Assembly: GCA_029863665.1 (NCBI GenBank) | Contig: JAOTUX010000027.1 | Location: 1-9,321, forward strand | Direction: 5' to 3' | Length of the DNA stretch: 9,321 nucleotides | From: Candidatus Nitrosopumilus sp. | Lineage (GTDB): Archaea > Thermoproteota > Nitrososphaeria > Nitrososphaerales > Nitrosopumilaceae | In this document: in pieces, positions 1 to 5,561 of the stretch | Numbering within the stretch: the stretch's first letter is position 1 | How the letters are laid out: each line of letters starts with the position of its first letter | Notes under the pieces: model-generated | The model's input: only the letters and a program-made list of their open reading frames with translations | Told to the model about the DNA's origin: nothing | Database searches by the model: none | Program-made: the position numbers and the translations under genes

Positions 1-891
1 CACGGAATTCCTGAAAATTCGGTTCATTTTCACGAAGCCTCTTCTATTGACACTCTTGTAGATATTGTTGGTATAACCATTGCTTTAGAAGATCTACAAC
101 TATTTGACGAAAAATTCATCTGTTTACCTATCTCTGTTGGTGGAGGATCTGTAGTTTTTTCACATGGCATAATGTCAAATCCTGCAAGCGCAATTCTTGA
201 AATTCTAAAAAATTCAAATCTGATGATCAAAGGGAATGATGCTAATGAAGAACTTACTACTCCTACTGGTGCTTGTGTTCTGGTCAATTTAGTTGATATT
301 TCGATGGATTATTACCCCTCAATGAAAATTGAATCTATTGGTTATGGTGCTGGACAAAAAGAATTCCAAACTTTTTCAAATGTCTTAAAAATTGTTCGGG
401 GCTCTGAAAATAATTTTGAAATTGATTCAGTAAAAATCCTTGAAACAAATGTAGATGATGTTTCTGGAGAAATACTTGGAAATATGATTGAAAAAATCAT
501 GGAAAAAGGTGCAAAAGATGTTTCAATTTATAATGGAATTACTAAGAAAGGAAGACCTACACATCTTGTATCCGTAATCTGTAATACTAAAAATATTGAT
601 GAAATAATTGACACACTAATATTAGAAACTGGAACATTGGGAATTAGAATTTCTGAATCTAATCGAATTATAGTCCCTAGATCTATTCATAATGTTTCTT
701 TAACTTTAAACAATCAATCTTTTCGAATAAGTTATAAAAAATCCTTTTTTAAAGGAAAAACTAGTTTTAAAATAGAATTTGATAATTTGAAGAGTGTATC
801 TAATGCTATAGATAAATCAATTAAGGAAACCGAGTTATTATTAAGAAAAGAAATTGAAAAATTAGAGGCCACTAATGACAAAGATAAATGA
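1..891 (+). CDS. larC: LarC-type nickel insertion protein for NPN cofactor synthesis (5' truncated)
   Basis: The reading frame is open from the first base of the window, so the true start lies upstream; 296 codons remain. Against the usual LarC length of roughly 400 residues, about 100 N-terminal residues are missing. Family signatures, numbered by window codon, are VHFHE (8-12), SHGI followed by a PA-rich helix (54-62), TPTGA (87-91), GYGAG (114-118), TNVDDVSGE (149-157) and KKGRP (182-186). LarC is known as a CTP-dependent enzyme that inserts nickel into the pincer nucleotide used by LarA-type racemases and epimerases. In some bacteria LarC is split into LarC1 and LarC2 by a programmed frameshift between the GYGAG and NVDD regions; here that segment is one uninterrupted frame. 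It overlaps larE by 17 nt, so the two are probably co-translated. The family call is firm; activity in this organism is inferred. Confidence 0.93.
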   Translation, partial: HGIPENSVHFHEASSIDTLVDIVGITIALEDLQLFDEKFICLPISVGGGSVVFSHGIMSNPASAILEILKNSNLMIKGNDANEELTTPTGACVLVNLVDISMDYYPSMKIESIGYGAGQKEFQTFSNVLKIVRGSENNFEIDSVKILETNVDDVSGEILGNMIEKIMEKGAKDVSIYNGITKKGRPTHLVSVICNTKNIDEIIDTLILETGTLGIRISESNRIIVPRSIHNVSLTLNNQSFRISYKKSFFKGKTSFKIEFDNLKSVSNAIDKSIKETELLLRKEIEKLEATNDKDK

Positions 892-1672
892 TCTTCTAAA
901 TTGGTTTGAAGATAAAAACAAAGTAATGGTGGCGCTTTCTGGTGGTGTTGATAGTGCATTAGTTGCGTATGCTGCTTTTCAAAAACTAGGCAGTTCTGCT
1001 ATTGCAGTTACTGCTGATTACAAAACTCTATCTGAAGAAGAACTTAGGATGGCAAAAAAAATATGTTCTGAAATAGGTATTAGACAACTTTTTTTGGATT
1101 ATAATGAACTTGAAAATAAAGAATTCATAAAAAATGATTCTAATCGATGTTTTCATTGTAGGTTGGAATTGGGGGATCATTTGATTGAATTGGCTCAGAA
1201 ATATGATATTCAAATTATTGTTGATGGGACTAATCTTGATGATTTAGGTGATTATAGGCCTGGAATTGAGGCGTTAAGAAAAAATGGAATTAGAAGTCCT
1301 CTTGTAGAAACTAATTTTTCAAAATCACAAATTAGAGATGCCGCAGAATTAGTAGGATTATCTGTATATGATAGACCATCCAATTCATGTTTGGCATCAC
1401 GAATTCCTTGGGGGCAGAGGGTCACTGCTGAAAAATTAACTAGAATAGAATTCGGTGAAACAATTGTAAAACAACTTACAAAAGTGAAACAAGTTAGAGT
1501 TCGTGATTTTGACGGATCTGCAAAAATTGAAGTTGATAAAGAAATGATATCTGTATTTGATGATAAAATCTTGAAACAAATTACTGAGAAATTAAAAATG
1601 ATTGGATTTATTGCAGTTGAAATTGATCAAGAAGGATATAAACCAGGAAAAATTAATGTGATTACAGATTGA
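875..1672 (+). CDS. larE: LarE-type ATP-dependent sulfur transferase (PP-loop) for NPN cofactor synthesis
   Basis: This 265-residue protein has the PP-loop ATP pyrophosphatase motif SGGVDS at 22-27. LarE signatures are RCFHC (91-95), DGTNLDD (117-123), DYRPG (126-130), SPLVE (141-145) and PSNSCLASRIPWG (168-180). LarE adenylates a carboxylate of the pyridinium biscarboxylate precursor and replaces it with a thiocarboxylate. In sacrificial LarE the sulfur comes from a cysteine of the protein itself; in other members a [4Fe-4S] cluster carries it. C92, C95 and C172 are the candidate sulfur or cluster ligands. The ATG at 875 is preceded by GAGG (865-868) at a 6-nt spacing and lies inside the end of larC, which supports this start. 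The following cysteine desulfurase overlaps its stop codon. No frameshift or missing motif is seen. The family call is strong; the sulfur mechanism is open. Confidence 0.94.
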   Translation: MTKINDLLNWFEDKNKVMVALSGGVDSALVAYAAFQKLGSSAIAVTADYKTLSEEELRMAKKICSEIGIRQLFLDYNELENKEFIKNDSNRCFHCRLELGDHLIELAQKYDIQIIVDGTNLDDLGDYRPGIEALRKNGIRSPLVETNFSKSQIRDAAELVGLSVYDRPSNSCLASRIPWGQRVTAEKLTRIEFGETIVKQLTKVKQVRVRDFDGSAKIEVDKEMISVFDDKILKQITEKLKMIGFIAVEIDQEGYKPGKINVITD

Positions 1673-2838
1673 TTTATCTTGATAATGCAGCATCTACTCA
1701 AATCCATGAAACTGTTTTAAACTCAATGCTGCCCTATCTTAAAGATCAATATGGAAATCCATCATCTATTCATAGATATGGGAGATTAGCTCATAAAGCA
1801 ATTGAAAAAGCAAGAAAACAAATTGCATCTTTAATCAATGCAGAACCTTCTGAAATTTTAATTACTTCTGGTGGTACTGAATCAAACAATACTGCATTAA
1901 GAGGAATATCTATGAAAACTCCTCTTTCTCAAATCATCACATCTTCTATTGAACATGATGCAATTTTAGAACCATGTAAAAAATTGATTCAAGATAACTT
2001 TGATGTTGTTTTTCTTCCGGTAAATCAATTTGGTATTATTGATCCTTTAGATCTACAAAATTGTATATCTGAAAAAACAAATCTTGTTTCAATTATGTTT
2101 GGAAATAATGAAATTGGATCTATACAACCTATTGCTGAAATTGCCAAAATATGTAATGAACATAAAATTCTTTTTCATACTGATGCCGTTCAAGCAGTTG
2201 GTAAAATCCCCATTAATGTTAAAGAATTAGGTATAGATTTGTTATCTATCTCATCTCATAAACTCTATGGCCCAAAGGGAATAGGCGCATTGTATATCAA
2301 AAAAGGTATTGATATTGATCCTGTCATTTTGGGAGGTGGTCAAGAACATGGCCTACGTTCTGGAACCGAAAATGTTGCAAATATTGTTGGATTTGGTAAG
2401 GCGTGTGAACTTGCACAAAATAACCTAAATGAAAATATGTATTATGTGAAAAAACTTAGAGACATACTAATTGAAAATATACTAAACGAAATCCCTAAAA
2501 CCACTTTAAACGGTCATCCTAAATCTAGACTACCAAATAATGCTCATTTTACTTTTCTTGGTGTTAATGGAGAAGATCTAATAATCAAACTTGATGAATA
2601 TGGAATTGCAGCTTCTACAGGTTCTGCATGTTCTGTTAATACACAAAAAGCTTCACATGTTTTACAGGCTATGGGTTTTTCACATGAACAAATTACAGGT
2701 TCATTACGATTGACTATTGGAATGTTTAATGATGTCAAAGAAATTGAACAAACTGTTGAGATTCTCAAAAAAGCAGTACAAGAACTAAGATTAGTTTCCC
2801 CGTTTAAAGAAAAATATTCTTTTGTTTCTAACAACTAA
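1669..2838 (+). CDS. Cysteine desulfurase, class V PLP enzyme (NifS/IscS family)
   Basis: This 389-residue protein is full length for the NifS/IscS family. It opens directly with the conserved IYLDNAAST (2-10). Other landmarks are GNPSSIH (29-35), TSGGTESNN (66-74), EH at 95-96 (H96 stacks on PLP), TDAVQ with D172, the PLP-binding lysine K198 in SSHKLYGPKG, RSGTEN (230-235), and the catalytic cysteine C321 in STGSACS on the mobile loop. The family converts cysteine to alanine and passes persulfide sulfur to acceptors. The start is a TTG whose last two bases begin the larE stop (TTGA, a 4-nt overlap). A stop codon at 1654-1656 in this frame excludes any earlier start, and no good Shine-Dalgarno sequence precedes it, so translation is probably coupled to larE. 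The position suggests sulfur supply to LarE, but a general Fe-S or tRNA-thiolation role is equally possible. iscS or nifS cannot be chosen from sequence alone. Confidence 0.95.
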   Translation: MIYLDNAASTQIHETVLNSMLPYLKDQYGNPSSIHRYGRLAHKAIEKARKQIASLINAEPSEILITSGGTESNNTALRGISMKTPLSQIITSSIEHDAILEPCKKLIQDNFDVVFLPVNQFGIIDPLDLQNCISEKTNLVSIMFGNNEIGSIQPIAEIAKICNEHKILFHTDAVQAVGKIPINVKELGIDLLSISSHKLYGPKGIGALYIKKGIDIDPVILGGGQEHGLRSGTENVANIVGFGKACELAQNNLNENMYYVKKLRDILIENILNEIPKTTLNGHPKSRLPNNAHFTFLGVNGEDLIIKLDEYGIAASTGSACSVNTQKASHVLQAMGFSHEQITGSLRLTIGMFNDVKEIEQTVEILKKAVQELRLVSPFKEKYSFVSNN

Positions 2839-3629
2839 ATTTTAATTTGGAATCTATTCTTTGTAACCAAAATTACTGTCATGATACCTACAATTAAAAT
2901 AATCACTACAATGCTAAATTCTGGAACGACATAAGTTCCAATAATCTCAATCTTTGAATCCCCCTGTTCAAAATTAATTGTTATTATTCTAGACTCTGAA
3001 TTTATTGTTTCTTGATATGCTACTTCAATCCCATCTATCAAAATAATGAAAGTTTCATCTTTGCCATTTTGTTTTTCAGCATCAATAAACTCTCTTGGTA
3101 AATCTAATGTTATGGCTCCTTCATCTGTTGAATCAATCTCAACTACTACTCCGAAAATATCCGAATTTACTACCATATCTTTAACTGTGCCTCCTTTTAT
3201 CGTGTATTCTACATCAAATGTTCCATAACTTCCAGCATCTACTTCAAAATTAGTTGTAGTTTTAATTGAACTTGATTTAGGTGTAAAACCAAATTCTGAT
3301 TCTGCAATATTTCCTTCTCCATATGATACTTTGATTAGATAATCTCCTTGTTTCCATAATGGGCCTTCTGCAATTATTGTATGTGAATAACTCCCATCTT
3401 GTGCTACTGTGATCTGTGCAATATCTATAAGATTACCTTCAGTCAAGAGCTGTAACGTTACTGGTGTGCTGCCTACCTTTGTAGCTATTTTTCCTGAAAT
3501 TACAATTGTATCTCCTTCATCATAGTTGTTATCATCTGTTTGAACTGTAATCATAGATTCTTGTGCAAAAACTGTTCCAGCAGAAATAGTTAGTAATATT
3601 ATGAGACCATAAAGTATTCTAAAACCCAC
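2835..3629 (-). CDS. Secreted PEF-CTERM-like surface protein A (PEFS variant)
   Basis: This 264-residue protein is the leftmost member of the array. It has a signal peptide (about 1-22, ending VFAQ), an Ig-like beta domain (about 26-105, with YDEGDTIVISGKI and GPLWKQGDYLIKVSYG), and a second beta domain (about 140-232, with DLPREFID, ILIDG and KIEIIGTYV). Then come PEFS (236-239), a hydrophobic helix (about 239-256) and the short basic tail TKNRFQIKI. It shares both domains with B and D. Its tail is unlike the near-identical SAKSRLSIIPRY tail of the others, and S replaces G in PEFG. The start is GTG at 3629: an in-frame ATG at 3647 is cut off by a stop, and the GTG lies about 25 nt from a TATA-like box, as expected for a leaderless mRNA. 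It ends tail-to-tail with the cysteine desulfurase, overlapping by 4 nt. Its function is unknown; it is presumably held at the cell surface by an archaeosortase-like system. Confidence 0.85.
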   Translation of the reverse strand: MGFRILYGLIILLTISAGTVFAQESMITVQTDDNNYDEGDTIVISGKIATKVGSTPVTLQLLTEGNLIDIAQITVAQDGSYSHTIIAEGPLWKQGDYLIKVSYGEGNIAESEFGFTPKSSSIKTTTNFEVDAGSYGTFDVEYTIKGGTVKDMVVNSDIFGVVVEIDSTDEGAITLDLPREFIDAEKQNGKDETFIILIDGIEVAYQETINSESRIITINFEQGDSKIEIIGTYVVPEFSIVVIILIVGIMTVILVTKNRFQIKI

Positions 3630-3649
3630 AAAGTTTCAAATGCACATTT

Positions 3650-3659
3650 GTATATTTCC
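3650..3659 (-). promoter_or_regulatory. TATA-like box of surface protein A
   Basis: On the minus strand this reads GGAAATATAC. Its centre is about 25 nt upstream of the GTG at 3629, which places the predicted transcription start at the start codon. This implies a leaderless mRNA beginning with GTG. The call rests on archaeal promoter spacing only. Confidence 0.55.
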
Positions 3660-3665
3660 TTTACT

Positions 3666-3690
3666 ATCAAAAATGAAAAAATGAAAAAAG
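3666..3690 (-). terminator. T-rich terminator of surface protein B
   Basis: On the minus strand, just after the stop of B, there are three runs of T (six, six and five) separated by CA. Runs of T without a hairpin are the usual archaeal intrinsic termination signal. Confidence 0.6.
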
Positions 3691-3806
3691 TTGTGAATTT
3701 AGTATCTTGGTATGATGCTAAGTCTTGATTTTGCAGATACTGCAATTATTGAGATAATTGCTACTGCTAGAATCATGGCTGCAATTGTACCAAACTCTGG
3801 GACTAC
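3683..3806 (-). repeat. PEFG-CTERM module repeat, copy in gene B
   Basis: This covers the terminator edge and the DNA for PEFG, the transmembrane helix and the tail of B. Bases 3683-3802 are identical to 4624-4743 (120 nt), and 3725-3806 are identical to 5588-5669 (82 nt). Similarity falls sharply upstream of the VVPEFG codons. Confidence 0.9.
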
Positions 3807-4577
3807 AAAGGTACCAATAATTTCAATTTCTTCAGCGCCTGCTGGGAACATAACTGTTACTTCATTTGCAACAATTTCTACATCATCCCATTCCTCTCCA
3901 TCTACTAGTACCATGAAGATACCATCTTGGACTGTTTTCGATGGGGTTACTGTTAATATTCCGTCTTCTTCAGCGTTGATGCTAATGACAATTGAATTAT
4001 CATTAGTATTGATAGTTGCACTAGTTACCATTCCGCCTAAAATACTAAATGGTACACATTGACCATTTGCAGCTATATCATTAGTGCCACATTGTTTACT
4101 TGGTCTATCTGTTGTATTATATGGTATGTATGCAACTTCACCTGTTAGTTCAACTTTTGCATTATTACTTTTTTCAGCACTGCCATAGTTTACTTTAATG
4201 GTGTAGGTACCGTTGTATTTCCACATTTCACCTGCTGTGTATAATGTTGTCTCAAAATTACCATTTTCTGTTATAGTGAGTTGATCAACTGTAACAATGG
4301 AGTTAAGCGGGTTCACAACAGTAACTGTAACTGGAAATCCAGAAGCTATATTTGCTACTTGCCCTTTCACCATAATCGTATCATTGTGACTGTATTCTAC
4401 TTTGTCTGTCCAAACAGATACTGGAATATCTTCAAGTAACATTTGATTAGCTGCTACTCTGACATCTTCCAAAGAACAATCTACACATGCCAGTTCTTCT
4501 GCATATGCTGATGATACGGTTAAGGTACTGACTGCAGTCAAAATGGCTAATAGCGCAAACGACGTACGGCTGTTCAT
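3699..4577 (-). CDS. Secreted PEFG-CTERM surface protein B with two cysteine pairs
   Basis: This 292-residue protein has a signal peptide (1-26, ending SAYA) and a short segment with CVDC (31-34). An Ig-like domain follows (about 53-132, with TDKVEYSHNDTIMVKG and GEMWKYNGTYTIKVNYG). A linker then carries C163 and C174, followed by a second beta domain (about 180-258, with MVLVDGEEW and AEEIEIIGTFVVPEFG). PEFG is at 260-263, followed by a transmembrane helix and the tail SAKSRLSIIPRY. PEFG-CTERM is the thaumarchaeal sorting signal thought to be processed by an archaeosortase relative. The four cysteines are unique within this array and probably form disulfides outside the cell; metal binding cannot be excluded. 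Sequons at N65, N122 and N154 could be glycosylated. The start is ATG with a predicted 12-nt leader behind the TATA box at 4610-4619. The architecture is clear; the molecular function is not known. Confidence 0.88.
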   Translation of the reverse strand: MNSRTSFALLAILTAVSTLTVSSAYAEELACVDCSLEDVRVAANQMLLEDIPVSVWTDKVEYSHNDTIMVKGQVANIASGFPVTVTVVNPLNSIVTVDQLTITENGNFETTLYTAGEMWKYNGTYTIKVNYGSAEKSNNAKVELTGEVAYIPYNTTDRPSKQCGTNDIAANGQCVPFSILGGMVTSATINTNDNSIVISINAEEDGILTVTPSKTVQDGIFMVLVDGEEWDDVEIVANEVTVMFPAGAEEIEIIGTFVVPEFGTIAAMILAVAIISIIAVSAKSRLSIIPRY

Positions 4578-4609
4578 CTTGTTGCGAATTACATATGTCT
4601 CTATTTATG

Positions 4610-4619
4610 TATATTTAAA
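4610..4619 (-). promoter_or_regulatory. TATA box of surface protein B
   Basis: On the minus strand this reads TTTAAATATA, close to the archaeal consensus. It predicts a start near 4589 and a 12-nt leader to the ATG at 4577. It lies immediately after the T-rich terminator of gene C, so the end of one unit and the promoter of the next are packed into about 60 nt. Confidence 0.65.
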
Positions 4620-4631
4620 AAGAGAAAAAAG
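4620..4631 (-). terminator. T-rich terminator of surface protein C
   Basis: The minus strand reads CTTTTTTCTCTT directly before the TATA box of gene B, 8 nt after the stop of C. No hairpin is visible. It is identical to the signal after gene D. Confidence 0.55.
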
Positions 4632-4639
4632 TTGTGAAT

Positions 4640-5500
4640 TTAGTATCTTGGTATGATGCTAAGTCTTGATTTTGCAGATACTGCAATTATTGAGATAATT
4701 GCTACTGCTAGAATCATGGCTGCAATTGTACCAAACTCTGGGATTACTACTCCATCCTTAATATCTACTTCAGTTGAAGCGGTATATTTTGGATCTTCAA
4801 ATTGTTGTGCAGTTACAGTGTAAATACCATCTTGTTTCCATAATGGTCCTCCTGTGGTAATTACAGAAGTGAATCCTCCATCAAGCATTGGTGATACTTG
4901 ATCTACTGATACTACATTTGCATTTGGTGCAGTTACCGTCAATGTAATATCTTGACTTACTCTATCTGTCTGTCCTGTAATCTCAATTATTGTAGATCCC
5001 ACAACAGCATCTGCATAAATTTCAATTCCTGAATCTCTAGTAACATTTGTTTGATTTGGTACAAAAATCCCTGTTTCTAAATTAGATTCAGTTGCAGAAG
5101 TTTTTTCAGTCAAACCATTTGTTACTTCAACAAGAACATGCAAAGTATACAATGAATTTTTTTGTATGCCTTGCATTGCTTCAATTTCATAAAATCCATT
5201 TTCAGTCCATGTTGGACCAACTTTGAACTCTACTGTAAATTCTCCATTATCATCTGGTGATACTTGATCAACCGTGACAAGATTATTTCCACTTGGAGAT
5301 GTTATGTTAAAAGTAACATCCGTAAGATGTGAAATTGTCTTACCTGTGACAGTAATTATGTCTGAACCTTTATCAGCCGTTGCTGTAATGGACATTCCAA
5401 GAGTTTGGGCAAACGCGTCTTGTTGAATTGAGGTCATTGAAATTAACGACAGTGCCATGAGGGCTATTGCCATTGATGTTGTAGAACGTTTAAAATTCAT
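4640..5500 (-). CDS. Secreted PEFG-CTERM surface protein C with tandem Ig-like repeats
   Basis: The preferred start is the ATG at 5500, giving 286 residues that begin MNFKRST. An ATG five codons upstream (5515) lies at or before the transcription start predicted from the TATA box at 5533-5542. Starting at 5500 also reproduces the same 12-nt leader as gene B. The signal peptide ends near AFAQ (residue 31). Two copies of one Ig-like domain follow (about 35-128 and 158-250). Both contain VDQVSP (77-82 and 199-204) and a GPxW motif (W98 and W221). The second domain found in A, B and D (DGEE...EEIEIIGT) is absent. PEFG (254-257), a transmembrane helix and the tail SAKSRLSIIPRY end the protein. The sorting-signal DNA is identical to that of gene B over 120 nt including the terminator. 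Internal duplication and domain loss, or domain swapping, explain the layout. Its exact role is unknown; a structural or adhesive surface protein is likely. Confidence 0.86.
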   Translation of the reverse strand: MNFKRSTTSMAIALMALSLISMTSIQQDAFAQTLGMSITATADKGSDIITVTGKTISHLTDVTFNITSPSGNNLVTVDQVSPDDNGEFTVEFKVGPTWTENGFYEIEAMQGIQKNSLYTLHVLVEVTNGLTEKTSATESNLETGIFVPNQTNVTRDSGIEIYADAVVGSTIIEITGQTDRVSQDITLTVTAPNANVVSVDQVSPMLDGGFTSVITTGGPLWKQDGIYTVTAQQFEDPKYTASTEVDIKDGVVIPEFGTIAAMILAVAIISIIAVSAKSRLSIIPRY

Positions 5501-5532
5501 CCTACTTCGTTCCATCTATATTGTTATTTATG

Positions 5533-5542
5533 TATATTTAAA
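5533..5542 (-). promoter_or_regulatory. TATA box of surface protein C
   Basis: The minus strand reads TTTAAATATA, embedded in 30 nt identical to the promoter-terminator segment of gene B. It predicts a start near 5512, which gives a 12-nt leader to the ATG at 5500 and leaves the ATG at 5515 outside the transcript. Confidence 0.65.
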
Positions 5543-5554
5543 AAGAGAAAAAAG
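5543..5554 (-). terminator. T-rich terminator of surface protein D
   Basis: The minus strand reads CTTTTTTCTCTT between the stop of D and the TATA box of C, the same sequence as after gene C. It is part of the shared repeat block. Confidence 0.55.
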
Positions 5555-5561
5555 ATGAAAT

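Larger units (their letters stand above)
4602..4743 (-). repeat. PEFG-CTERM module repeat, copy spanning the end of gene C and the gene B promoter
   Basis: Bases 4624-4743 match gene B perfectly over the sorting signal. Bases 4602-4631 match 5525-5554 perfectly (30 nt) over the terminator and TATA box. The unit therefore joins a gene's 3' end to the next gene's promoter. Confidence 0.9.

Noticed and set aside
1..891. Possible LarC1/LarC2 programmed frameshift
   Set aside because: The segment between the GYGAG and NVDD motifs is in one frame without a stop, so no slippage is needed to make full LarC.
2544..2834. Minus-strand open frame of 96 codons opposite the cysteine desulfurase
   Set aside because: Lies wholly over the conserved catalytic-cysteine region of the desulfurase and has no promoter or signal of its own.
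3712..4062. Plus-strand open frame of 116 codons opposite gene B
   Set aside because: It is the antisense shadow of the second domain and tail of B. It has low-complexity S/T/I-rich composition and no ribosome site, and a similar shadow appears opposite D because the DNA is repeated.
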